From contig CAVXJN010000003.1 of NCBI GenBank assembly GCA_963762165.1, positions 1,240,001 through 1,304,000 of the forward strand: DNA of 64,000 bases, in the 5' to 3' direction. Both the position numbers and the translations under genes were made by a program. The notes below the pieces were generated by a model. The model did not search any database, had not been told where the DNA came from, and worked only from the letters and a program-made list of their open reading frames with translations. This DNA is from CAVXJN01 sp963762165 (GTDB lineage Bacteria > Pseudomonadota > Gammaproteobacteria > JASBUN01). Below are positions 54,876 through 63,504 of the stretch, one piece after another. Numbering within the stretch: the stretch's first letter is position 1; each line of letters opens with the position of its first letter.

Positions 54876-56666
54876 TCAGGATTCGTTCAAACGGCGTAAC
54901 AGACGCTGGGTTTGCTCGTAGTGAGTGCTGTGCAGGATACGGCGCGCAGGGCGGGTGAGATCGCCCACCGCCGAATGCTTGATAATGCTCTTCACTTCCA
55001 GCAGGGTCGACGGATGCATGCTGAACTCGCGCAGGCCCATGCCCAGCAACAGACGGGTATAGCGGCAGTCGCCGGCCATTTCGCCGCACATGGAAACCGG
55101 GATCGATGCCCGCGCGGCGGCTTTGATGGTGAGGTGGATCAAGCCGCAACACGGACGGGTGCAGCGGATCATACAGATAGTTGACCTCATCGTCGATGCG
55201 GTCGATGGCCAGGGTGTACTGGATCAGGTCGTTGGTGCCGATGGACAGAAAATCCAGATGGCGCGCGAACAGGCTGGCCGATATTGCCGCCGCCGGCACT
55301 TCGATCATGCCGCCGATGGGCATGTTCGCGTCGAACTTCAATCCTTGGCGTTTGAGTTCGCGGCGAGTGTCCTGCACCAGATGCAGAAGCTGGAACAGCT
55401 CCTGGGTATTGGACAGCATCGGGATCATCAACCGCACCTGCCATGGGCGGAGGCGCGCAGAATCGCGCGCAGTTGCGGCCGGAACAGCGCCGGGTCCTTG
55501 AGGCACAAGCGAATGGCCCGCAGTCCCAGCGCCGGATTGGTGGGTAACGGCCCGGCGCGGCCGTCACCGCTTTGTTTGTCGGCGCCGAGATCGAGGGTGC
55601 GAATCGTTACAGTCTGGTCCTTGAGCGCTTTGACTACGCTCAGATAGCTTTCAAGCTGTTCCTCTTCATCCGGCACCGTATCTGCGGTTCATGAACAGAA
55701 ACTCGGTGCGGTACAGGCCGACTCCGTCGGCGCCCACTTCGCGGACCGGCTTTGATGTCTTCCGGCAATTCGATATTGGCCTGCAGCAGGATGCGCTGCT
55801 CATCCAGTGTGACGGCGGTTTCGTCCTTGAGTTTGCGCAAGCCGGCGAAATACTGGCGCTCGCTGCGCTGCCGCTGGCGGAAATGGCGCAATACCTGTTC
55901 GTCGGGACTGACCAGCAATGCGCCTTCGCGACCGTCGATAATCAATTCTTCGCCGTCGCGCAGATATTGGCGCGCCCGATGCACGCCGACGACGGCGGGA
56001 ATCCTCAGGCTGCGGGCCATGATGGCGGTGTGGGAAAGCGGTCCGCCATATTCGGTGACAAAGGCCGCGATACCCTGGTGCTGGAGCAGTACGGTATCGG
56101 CAGGCGTCAGGTCGTCGGCAATGACGATGCGGTTGCGCAGCGTGGTGCTGCCGTCGCTGTCGTGGGTGTCCTGGCGCAGCAGGATGCGCAGCACCCGATT
56201 GACGACATGGGCGATATCGTCGCGCCGGGTGCGCAGATAAGGATCGTCCATGGCGTCAAACACGCGCACCAGACGATCGAGCTGAAGCTTCAGCGCCCAC
56301 TCGGCGTTGCACAAGCGACTCGCGAATGACTTCTTCAGGGACGCTGGTGAGGGTCGAATCCTCCAGCATCAACAGGTAGGTGTCGATGAAGGCGTTGATG
56401 TCGGCCGGGGTGGAACTGGGGATGCGCGTGCGGATGTCGCGCAGCTGCTGACGCGCCACTTCCAGCGCCCGCCGGAAGCGCTTGATCTCCTGGTTGATCT
56501 TTTTCGGTGGGAGCTGGTACTCGACGACTTCGGGTTCGCCGCGCTCAAGCAAATGTACTTTGCCGATGGCGACGCCGCGGGAAACGCCGATGCCTGCCAG
56601 CGCCAGGCTCATGTGCGCGAGTTCCGAAATCGCAGTTGCGCGCGGTGCAGACTCATTCTTCTTCAC
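54876..56666 (-). CDS. ptsI: PTS phosphoenolpyruvate-protein phosphotransferase (EI), five frameshifts
   Basis: EI takes phosphate from PEP and passes it to HPr. The N-terminus (LALAGIGVSRGVAIGKVHLL) starts directly with the EI fold, with no GAF domain, so ptsI fits better than ptsP. The active-site His is in GGPLSHTAIMARSLRIPAV. Frame changes occur near 56313, 55747, 55677 (extra bases), 55440 (missing base) and 55142 (extra base). They link segments such as LYRTEFLFMNR, EEEQLESYLSVVKAL, QVRLMIPMLSNTQELF and IPVSMCGEMAGD. Correction gives 1788 nt, 595 aa. Confidence 0.88.
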
Positions 56667-56922
56667 CGAAGCGGTTTTCGATCAAGCGTTCCAACTCTTC
56701 GATCGCCTGCGCTTCATCGCGGCCATCTGCGCTGAGCAACAATGACGTGCCCTTGCTCGCCGCCAGCATCATCACACCCATGATGCTTTTGCCGTTTACG
56801 CTGCGTTCGCTGCGAGCCAGGTGAATATCGCTGGCGAATCCCGAAGCGACGGTGACGAATTTTGCGGCGGCGCGCGCGTGAAGCCCCAGCTTGTTGACGA
56901 TCATTACTTCGCGCTCGATCAA
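56653..56922 (-). CDS. ptsH: HPr phosphocarrier protein
   Basis: HPr relays phosphate from EI to EIIA proteins. The product contains the active-site His in NKLGLHARAAAKFV and the regulatory Ser in RSVNGKSIMGVMML, the target of HPr kinase (hprK is nearby). I choose the TTG at 56922 because AAGGAG stands six bases before it; this gives 89 residues. An upstream ATG at 56946 would add eight. Its stop overlaps the ptsI start. Confidence 0.92.
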   Translation of the reverse strand: MIEREVMIVNKLGLHARAAAKFVTVASGFASDIHLARSERSVNGKSIMGVMMLAASKGTSLLLSADGRDEAQAIEELERLIENRFGEEE

Positions 56923-56936
56923 ACTTTTCTCCTTAT

Positions 56937-57338
56937 TCAACTCCATGGGTCTTCCTTGCAAAGCAGTACGCCGTCGCGGCCGCCACTGAGCGCCTTTTGC
57001 GCCAACTCTTCCAGTGAAAGGCGCGGATAGTTCAGGACGCGGATCAACATGGGCAAATTGACTCCCGCGACCACGGTGACCCGATGGGAATCCAACAAGC
57101 GCATGGCAATGTTGCTGGGCGTAGAGCCATAGATGTCGGTCAATACCAGCACGCCTTCACCCTGTTCCAGCCGGTCGAGCGCCTGTCCCGCCATATCCGT
57201 GACGCGGTCGGGATCGCCGTCGCCGTGGACCGCAATGTTTTCTGCATTGAGAGGGCAAACGCACAGCATGGCGTTGGCGGTTTGCAGCAACTGCTCGCCC
57301 AGGCGGTCGTGGGTAATGAGAAGTAGACCGACGCTCAC
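56937..57338 (-). CDS. PTS EIIA component, mannose family
   Basis: This single-domain EIIA-Man of 133 residues (GTG at 57338, MSVGLLLITHDRLG) has the phosphorylatable His in LITHDRLG and the GVLVLTDIYGSTPSNIA and VAGVNLPMLIRVLN segments. No EIIB or EIIC partner is in the window, so a regulatory role is more likely than sugar uptake. In the raw sequence it reads in frame with rapZ, but that fusion is explained by a one-base insertion in rapZ. Confidence 0.92.
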   Translation of the reverse strand: MSVGLLLITHDRLGEQLLQTANAMLCVCPLNAENIAVHGDGDPDRVTDMAGQALDRLEQGEGVLVLTDIYGSTPSNIAMRLLDSHRVTVVAGVNLPMLIRVLNYPRLSLEELAQKALSGGRDGVLLCKEDPWS

Positions 57339-58193
57339 GACAGTTCCCGGTGCCGCACCATGACGTTGGCTCTGCTGCTCGCGAAAATGGCTGGCCAGGC
57401 GCTCCACCATATAGACCGATCGATGTTGGCCGCCGGTGCAGCCGATCGCCACGGTCATGTAGCTGCGATTTTCATTCTCGAAGCAGGGGATCCATTCATC
57501 CAGGAGAGCCGTCAACTGCGCCAGCATGCGGGTTACCGCGGATTGCTTTTCGAGGAAATCGATGACCGGTTGGTCGCGCCCGCACAGCGGCCGCAGTTCC
57601 GCTTCCCAGTGGGGATTTGGCAGGCAGCGGACGTCGAATACGAAATCGGCGTCCGACGGAATACCGTGCTTGTAGCCGAAAGACTGGAACAGCAGCGACA
57701 TGACGTCGGGTTGATCCAATGCGACACGGTCGCGAATCAGATCGCGCAACTGATGCACGGTGGTGGTGCTGGTGTCGATGAACAGATCGGCATTGGCCGC
57801 TACGGTTTCGAGCAGCCCGCGCTCGAGTTTGATGGCGTCGGCCAGCGAGGTGTTTTTTCCCGTCAACGGATGTTTGCGCCGCGTTTCGCTGAAACGCTTG
57901 AGCAGTATGCTGGTTTCGGATTGCAGGAAGAATACCGTGCAGTCGATGTCCCGGGCGCGGAGTTCGCGCAGCAGTGCGGGAAAGTTGTTCAGATCCTGGG
58001 TGCTGTTGCGGGCATCGATGCCGACTGCATAGTCGCTGCGATTGCGGCCCCAGTTGCCGGTCATCTGTTCCGCGAACGCCCCCAGCATGCCGACCGGCAG
58101 GTTGTCGATACAGTAGTAGTCGAGATCTTCGAGGGTGTTCAGCGCGATACTCTTGCCGGACCCCGACAGCCCGCTCACGATGATCAGCTTCAT
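57335..58193 (-). CDS. rapZ: RNase adapter protein RapZ, one frameshift near the 3' end
   Basis: RapZ is a P-loop protein which in E. coli guides RNase E to the sRNA GlmZ and so controls amino-sugar synthesis. It has the P-loop VSGLSGSGKSIALNTLED, SFGYKHGIPSDADFVFDVR and AIGCTGGQHRSVYMVERL. Near the end, one extra C at 57368-57369 turns the expected NVMVRHRELS-stop into read-through to EIIA. Correction gives 858 nt, 285 aa (E. coli 284), with the TGA at 57337-57335 overlapping the EIIA GTG. Confidence 0.94.
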
Positions 58194-59140
58194 GGTTCGT
58201 CCGGCGTCTGCATAGCACGACGTTGGCGAGCGACGAAGTCGGCGCAGGCGTCGTAGCCTTTCATGTTAAGTATGTGGTTGCGCACCGCTGTTTCCACCAG
58301 GACCGCCAGATTGCGGCCCGGCGCCACCGGCAGGCAGATTTCGGGAACTTCCACCCCTAAAATCTTGCGCGTCTCTCGGCTTCCTTGCAATCGATCGATT
58401 TCCCGCAGGCGTTCGTCGTCCATGGCTTCCAGGCGTACGACCAGGCGCAGATATTTACTGTTCTTGATGGCACTGTCGCCGAACATCGCCCGTACATTGA
58501 TGACACCGAGTCCCCGGACCTCCAGAAACTCGCGCAACATGTCGGGACATGTGCCGCTGATGATGTCGGGCATGGTGCGGCTGAATTCCGGCGCGTCGTC
58601 GGCGATGAGACGATGGCCACGGGTGATCAATTCCAATGCCAGTTCGCTTTTGCCGATGCTGCTTTCGCCCGTCAAAAGTACGCCGATACCCATCACCTCC
58701 ATGAACACACCATGCATGCTGGTCTTTTCGGCGAGCAGATTGCCCATGAAATATTGCAGATGCGTGATCAGGCGATGGCTTTCGACGCCGGTGCGGAGCA
58801 TGGGAATCTCGCGGCGCTCCGACATCTGCAACAAGTCTTCGGGAATGGGCAGGTCATTGGCGACAATGACCACCGAGGTTTCGCCAGAGAACAGATGCTT
58901 GATGGCGTCGTCGTAGGAGTTGTTGCCGAGATGCTGCAGGTAGGACAGTTCCGACGGACCCAGCACTTGAATGCGGTAAGGGTGGATCAGATTCAGGTGC
59001 CCGGCCAGGGTGGTGCCGGTTTCCCCGGCTTCGATCGGCCCGAATTCCCGGTCCTGGCCTGCCGAACCGCTGGCCCAATGCAGCTGCAGGGGCGCGCGTA
59101 GACTGTTGTAGAGATGGCGGGCGGTAAAAGCGTCGCTCAT
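58190..59140 (-). CDS. hprK: HPr kinase/phosphorylase
   Basis: HprK phosphorylates and dephosphorylates HPr on the regulatory serine. The 316-residue product has an N-terminal sensor-like domain and a C-terminal kinase domain with the P-loop TGESSIGKSELALELI, GHRLIADDAPEFSR and the signature FLEVRGLGVINVRAMFGDSA. The P-loop has Ser where Gly is more common (SSIGKS versus SGIGKS). It overlaps rapZ by four bases and ptsN by four. Confidence 0.95.
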   Translation of the reverse strand: MSDAFTARHLYNSLRAPLQLHWASGSAGQDREFGPIEAGETGTTLAGHLNLIHPYRIQVLGPSELSYLQHLGNNSYDDAIKHLFSGETSVVIVANDLPIPEDLLQMSERREIPMLRTGVESHRLITHLQYFMGNLLAEKTSMHGVFMEVMGIGVLLTGESSIGKSELALELITRGHRLIADDAPEFSRTMPDIISGTCPDMLREFLEVRGLGVINVRAMFGDSAIKNSKYLRLVVRLEAMDDERLREIDRLQGSRETRKILGVEVPEICLPVAPGRNLAVLVETAVRNHILNMKGYDACADFVARQRRAMQTPDEP

Positions 59141-59613
59141 GCGGAAGCCGAGCGCGGCTTCGGCTGCCAGTGACGCATCAACTCCATGATCTGGCCGTTG
59201 TCGTGACTGGTCCGAAGTTTATTGCAGAATTCCTCGTTGTCGAACATCTCAGCCAACTGCGCGAGCAAGTCCAAATGCTCGTTGGTGAAATGCTCCGGCA
59301 CCAGCAGCGCGAACAGCAGGTCTACGGGTCGGTTGTCGCTGGCGTCGAAATCCACCCCCTGCTCAAGTTTGATGAACGCGGCGGTCGCGCGGTCGCGTCC
59401 TTTCATGCGGCCATGGGGAATCGCGACACCATGTCCCAAGCCGGTGCTGCCGAGCTTTTCGCGTCCGACCAGACTGTCGAAGATTTCCGCCTGGGTGAGG
59501 TCGGCTGTGCTTGCTGCGATCAGCGTGCTGAGCTCTTCCAATACACGCTTCTTGCTGGTGGCCTGGAAATCGCAAGCGATGCGGTCGCGGTCTAATAACT
59601 CTGTGATATTCAT
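59137..59613 (-). CDS. ptsN: PTS EIIA-Ntr
   Basis: EIIA-Ntr is a regulatory phosphoacceptor linking the PTS to nitrogen and potassium balance. The 158-residue product has GREKLGSTGLGHGVAIPHGR, with the active-site His in AIPHGR, and VDLLFALLVPEHFTNEHL. The location downstream of rpoN and hpf is the classic rpoN-linked arrangement. Confidence 0.96.
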   Translation of the reverse strand: MNITELLDRDRIACDFQATSKKRVLEELSTLIAASTADLTQAEIFDSLVGREKLGSTGLGHGVAIPHGRMKGRDRATAAFIKLEQGVDFDASDNRPVDLLFALLVPEHFTNEHLDLLAQLAEMFDNEEFCNKLRTSHDNGQIMELMRHWQPKPRSASA

Positions 59614-59668
59614 GTCAAGTCTGTCGCAGGGCTTGCGCCCGTCCCCTGTCCGGTTCAGGACCTAGATT

Positions 59669-59674
59669 ATTGTA
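59669..59674 (-). promoter_or_regulatory. Possible -10 element upstream of ptsN
   Basis: TACAAT on the minus strand lies about 55 bp before the ptsN start, in the 139-bp hpf-ptsN gap. It is a five-of-six -10 match; no convincing -35 is seen at 16-18 bp. It may give ptsN-hprK-rapZ-EIIA-HPr-EI a promoter separate from rpoN. Confidence 0.3.
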
Positions 59675-59752
59675 GCAACGAAATGAGACCGAGGCAGCGG
59701 TTGCGGCGTCGGCCCAGCGGTCCCTGGCGGCATGGGGGCCGCGGCGCTCGCC

Positions 59753-60049
59753 TCAGCGGCGGTGGTGATCGGTCAGCTTTTCCTTGTGCTTTTTCACTTG
59801 GCGGTCGAGTTTGTCCACCAGGCCGTCGATGGCAGCGTACATGTCGTCCTCGACGCTATCGGCAAACAGGCTGCCGCCACTGATTTGGATGGTAGCCTCT
59901 GCCTTGTGGCGCACCTTTTCGACGCTCAGAATGACGTGGACGTCGGTGACGTTGTCGAAATGCCGTTCCAGGCGTTCGAATTTGTCATTGACATAGCTGC
60001 GCAGCGCCGGGGTGATGTCCACGTGATGGCCAGTGAGGTCGATTTGCAT
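59753..60049 (-). CDS. hpf: Ribosome hibernation promoting factor (short form)
   Basis: HPF binds the 30S subunit and drives 100S dimer formation in stationary phase. The 98-residue product starts MQIDLTGHHVDITPALRSYV and contains VEDDMYAAIDGLVDKLDRQ. It has only the N-terminal domain, so it is the short gammaproteobacterial form. It lies just after rpoN. Confidence 0.95.
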   Translation of the reverse strand: MQIDLTGHHVDITPALRSYVNDKFERLERHFDNVTDVHVILSVEKVRHKAEATIQISGGSLFADSVEDDMYAAIDGLVDKLDRQVKKHKEKLTDHHRR

Positions 60050-60078
60050 GACAGGATCCTCTGTTTGTTGTGAGTTCG

Positions 60079-61554
60079 TCAGGCGAGGCGCTTGCGCTCG
60101 TTGGACGGCGGCAGCGCCATCGCTTCGCGGTATTTGGCGACGGTCCGCCGCGCCACCTGGATGCCCTGATCCATGAGGATTTCGGCGATTTTACTGTCGC
60201 TGAGGGGCTTGCCCGGGTTTTCGGCCGCGATCAGCTTCTTGATAATGGCCCGAATCGCGGTGGCGGAGCACTCGCCGCCGTCGGCGGTGCCGACGTGGCT
60301 GGAAAAGAAATACTTGAATTCGAATATGCCGCGCGGCGTGTGCATGAATTTCTGGGTCGTTACCCGCGAGATGGTCGACTCGTGCATCTCCACCGCCTCG
60401 GCGACGTCGCGCAGCACCAGCGGCTTCATGGCTTCGTCGCCATAATCCAGAAAGCCGCGTTGCCGCTCGACGATGCTCTGGGCCACTTTCAGCAGGGTTT
60501 CGTTGCGGCTCTGTAGACTCTTTAAAAACCAACGTGCTTCCTGGAGATGGTTTTTAAGGTAGGAGTTGTCCGAACTGTTGTCGGCACGTCGAATCATGCC
60601 GGCGTATTGGGCGTTGATCCGTAATTTGGGCATGGTTTCGGGATTCAGTTCCACGCGCCAATGGCCGCGGTGTTTGGTCACCAGGACGTCCGGGATCACA
60701 TAGTCGGGCAAGGTGCCGGTGATTTGCGAGCCGGGGCGCGGATTGAGGGACTGGATGAGTTCGATCGCCGCCTGCAACTCGTCCTGGTTGACCCGTAAGC
60801 GCCGCATCAATTGATTGAAATCCCGGCCGCCCAGCATTTCCAGGTACTCGCGCGCGATTTGTTCGGCGCATTTGAGGGCCGGAGTTTCCGGCGGCAGTTG
60901 TCGGAGCTGGGCGAGCAGGCACTCCGACAGGTTGCGCGCCGCCACGCCCACCGGATCGAACTGTTGAATGCGATGGAGCACCGCTTCCACTTCGTCGAGC
61001 TCGATGTCGAATTCGCCGACCAGACCCTGGTGTATATCTTCGAGGGTGACCGTCAGGTAGCCATCGTCGCCAACGGCGTCGACCACGGCCGCTGCGATGA
61101 CACGGTCCGTGTCGCTGAAGGGCGTCAAATCCAGTTGCCACTGCAGATGCTCCTGCAGCGTCTCACCGCCACGCTGGGCGTTATCATAAGAGTCTTGCCG
61201 GTCATCGCCGGCCGCCGGGGCCGACAACGCTGTGGCGCCGTCGTAGACGTCTTCCCAGCCGCTGTCTACGGGCAGTTCTTCGGGGATGTTCTCGGAAGCG
61301 GCGGTGGCGTCCGATTCCACGGTCTCGCCATGGGTATCCTCGGAAGAGCGGTCGCGCTCGTCGGCGCCGAGCTGTTCGCGCTCGGCGAGCGTGCCTTCAT
61401 CTTCGGCGACCTCCAGCATCAGGTTGGAGTCCAGCACTTCCTGGATCTCCTGCTGGAGGTCCAGAGTCGACAGCTGCAGCAGCCGTATGGCCTGCTGCAA
61501 CTGCGGCGTCATGGTCAGGTTCTGGCCGAGACGGAGCTGTATTGATTGTTTCAT
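60079..61554 (-). CDS. rpoN: RNA polymerase sigma-54 factor
   Basis: RpoN directs RNA polymerase to -24/-12 promoters that need enhancer-binding ATPases. The ATG at 61554 gives 491 residues with the activator-binding N-terminus QLRLGQNLTMTPQLQQAIRL, an acidic region, the core-binding domain (FDPVGVAARNLSECL) and the C-terminal RpoN box ARRTVAKYRE. The frame is intact. It lies between lptB and hpf as in E. coli. Confidence 0.97.
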   Translation of the reverse strand: MKQSIQLRLGQNLTMTPQLQQAIRLLQLSTLDLQQEIQEVLDSNLMLEVAEDEGTLAEREQLGADERDRSSEDTHGETVESDATAASENIPEELPVDSGWEDVYDGATALSAPAAGDDRQDSYDNAQRGGETLQEHLQWQLDLTPFSDTDRVIAAAVVDAVGDDGYLTVTLEDIHQGLVGEFDIELDEVEAVLHRIQQFDPVGVAARNLSECLLAQLRQLPPETPALKCAEQIAREYLEMLGGRDFNQLMRRLRVNQDELQAAIELIQSLNPRPGSQITGTLPDYVIPDVLVTKHRGHWRVELNPETMPKLRINAQYAGMIRRADNSSDNSYLKNHLQEARWFLKSLQSRNETLLKVAQSIVERQRGFLDYGDEAMKPLVLRDVAEAVEMHESTISRVTTQKFMHTPRGIFEFKYFFSSHVGTADGGECSATAIRAIIKKLIAAENPGKPLSDSKIAEILMDQGIQVARRTVAKYREAMALPPSNERKRLA

Positions 61555-61665
61555 AACCGCGCGAGTTGCTGCGTTGGGCGCTCTGCTAGTCCAGGGGTCA
61601 TCATAGTAGCATTTATTGTGCCAATATGCAGGCACGTGCCGCATTCTGCGGCAGAATCCACGCCT

Positions 61666-62391
61666 TTACAAGCGAAAATGTTCGCCCAGATAGACTTCGC
61701 GAACTTGTTGATTTTCAAGGATCTCTTCGGGGGCGCCAGTGGCGATGACAACGCCTTGGTTGAGGATATAGGCGCGCCTGCAGATACCGAGCGTTTCCCG
61801 TACATTGTGATCGGTGATCAACACGCCGATGCCGCGGTCCCGCAAATGTTCGACGATGCGCTGGATGTCCAATACCGAAATCGGGTCGACCCCGGCGAAC
61901 GGCTCGTCCAGGAGCATGAAACGCGGCTCCATGGCCAGGGCGCGGGCGATTTCCGCCCGGCGCCGCTCGCCCCCGGAGAGACTGATGCCGGTGTTGTCGC
62001 GCAAATGTCCGATATGCAGTTCTTCCAGCAACTCCTTTAAGCGCTCGCGCCGCTGCGCGCGGCTCAGCCCCTTGCGCGTCTGCAGTACCGCCAGGATGTT
62101 TTCGGCGACGGTCAGCTTCCGAAATACCGACGCTTCCTGGGGCAGATAGCCGACTCCGCTGCGCGCCCGCGCGTGCATGGGAAAGTGGCTGATGTCGGTT
62201 TTGTCGAGCACGATCTCGCCCGCTTCGCAGGGCACCAGGCCGACGATCATATAGAAGCAGGTGGTCTTGCCGGCACCATTGGGGCCCAGCAGGCCAACGA
62301 CTTCGCCGGGCCCGACGCTGACCGAGACGCCGTCCACCACCGGCCGGCCGCGGTAGGTCTTGCGCAAATTGCGCGCCTCGAGGGTACTCAT
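61666..62391 (-). CDS. lptB: LPS export ABC transporter ATPase LptB
   Basis: LptB powers LPS extraction from the inner membrane with LptFG. The 241-residue product has Walker A GLLGPNGAGKTTCFY, signature LSGGERRRAEIARALA and Walker B FMLLDEPFAGVDP, with the LptB-typical C-terminal extension ending YLGEHFRL. Its start overlaps the lptA stop. Confidence 0.97.
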   Translation of the reverse strand: MSTLEARNLRKTYRGRPVVDGVSVSVGPGEVVGLLGPNGAGKTTCFYMIVGLVPCEAGEIVLDKTDISHFPMHARARSGVGYLPQEASVFRKLTVAENILAVLQTRKGLSRAQRRERLKELLEELHIGHLRDNTGISLSGGERRRAEIARALAMEPRFMLLDEPFAGVDPISVLDIQRIVEHLRDRGIGVLITDHNVRETLGICRRAYILNQGVVIATGAPEEILENQQVREVYLGEHFRL

Positions 62392-62930
62392 CAGGGTTTG
62401 GAGGACTTGGATTGGCCGGACTGCTGTTTGGATTCCGGATGGATCGTGATGCGCACCCGGTCGCCGCCGGTTCGTTTGCCGGCATCGACATGGTCGCTGG
62501 CGACATCGTAGATGATTTTCTCGCTGTCGAAGGTGTTGGGCCCCTGGCGCAGGTGGGCGTCGCCAGTGAGGACCACCGTGTCCTTGGCGGCGAAATACTC
62601 CATGGTGGAAGAACGCGCATGCACGTCGTCGGGTTTGTTGTCCGGGCGCTGTTTATAGGTTGCGGGTTTGCCGACCGAGACGGCATGGTCGAGTTCGCCG
62701 GCCGGGGTGGTGTGGACCGTGACCTGATCGCCGGTGATGCGCATCGTTCCCTGGGTAATGACCACGTCACCGCGATACACGCTGATGCCGCGCTTGTCGT
62801 CCAGTTCGACGTCGTCGGCTTCGATATGCACCGGTTTTTCGCGGTCCGATTTCAGCGCCCAGGCGGCCCCCGGGACCAGTGTCAGGACGGCCAGCAGCGC
62901 GAGCAGCAGTTCACCGTTTTTTGACGTCAT
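62391..62930 (-). CDS. lptA: LPS transport periplasmic protein LptA
   Basis: LptA forms the beta-jellyroll bridge that carries LPS across the periplasm. The ATG at 62930 gives 179 residues with a signal peptide (LLLALLAVLTLVPGAAWA). The core has EADDVELDDKRGISVYRGDV and the DVVITQGTMRITGDQV segment. A longer in-frame extension into lptC is rejected because it lacks a signal peptide at its own start. Confidence 0.93.
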   Translation of the reverse strand: MTSKNGELLLALLAVLTLVPGAAWALKSDREKPVHIEADDVELDDKRGISVYRGDVVITQGTMRITGDQVTVHTTPAGELDHAVSVGKPATYKQRPDNKPDDVHARSSTMEYFAAKDTVVLTGDAHLRQGPNTFDSEKIIYDVASDHVDAGKRTGGDRVRITIHPESKQQSGQSKSSKP

Positions 62931-63495
62931 AAATGCCTTTGACTTGGGATAGGAGTTGCAACCGTCGATCGTCGAACCAGGCGCGCATGCCCACGCCCTG
63001 CATGCGCGAGCCTTCGCTGGTAATGACCGTGAAGGTGTCGCTCTCCGCATAATCGCGCGCTGGGAACACGCGGGCGTCGTGGGTGGTGACATGTAGCGGC
63101 CGGTTTTTTTCACCGGCGATTCGGTCGATCTCCACTTGTCCGAGCAGATCCACTTGTTCGCCGCCCTGCAGCACGCGGCCGTGCGGTGAATCCAGGACGT
63201 AAGGCGGACCCGACGGCCGGTAGAACAGGGCGTGTGGTTTGGTCAGATCCGAATGATCGTCTTCGGCGTAGTGCACCATCTTGGCGGCCGTCAGAGCGTA
63301 TCGGGGCTTGCCCGCTTCATTCATGGCATGGACGGTGAAGTTGTCCATGTAATAGTCCGGTACTGTTTGTGCCTGCGTGGTGGGCCGCGGTGCCGTGCTC
63401 GCGTGGATGCGCTCTCGCAGCCACCATCCCGCCGCGGCGGCCACGCCCAACAGGGCGAGCACCAGCATTACGCGCAGATTGAATATGCCCCGCAT
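62911..63495 (-). CDS. lptC: LPS export protein LptC
   Basis: LptC is a membrane-anchored periplasmic protein passing LPS from LptB2FG to LptA. The 194-residue product has one N-terminal membrane segment (VMLVLALLGVAAAAGWWL) followed by a jellyroll domain with YYMDNFTVHAMNEAGKPRY and TVITSEGSRMQGVGMRAWF. It overlaps lptA by 20 bases. Confidence 0.94.
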   Translation of the reverse strand: MRGIFNLRVMLVLALLGVAAAAGWWLRERIHASTAPRPTTQAQTVPDYYMDNFTVHAMNEAGKPRYALTAAKMVHYAEDDHSDLTKPHALFYRPSGPPYVLDSPHGRVLQGGEQVDLLGQVEIDRIAGEKNRPLHVTTHDARVFPARDYAESDTFTVITSEGSRMQGVGMRAWFDDRRLQLLSQVKGIYDVKKR

Positions 63496-63504
63496 CGATC
63501 CCGC

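Noticed and set aside
31502..57375. Programmed ribosomal frameshifting as the cause of the broken frames
   Set aside because: Sites lack a shared slippery heptamer or downstream structure, shifts go in both directions, and several genes would need two to five events each.
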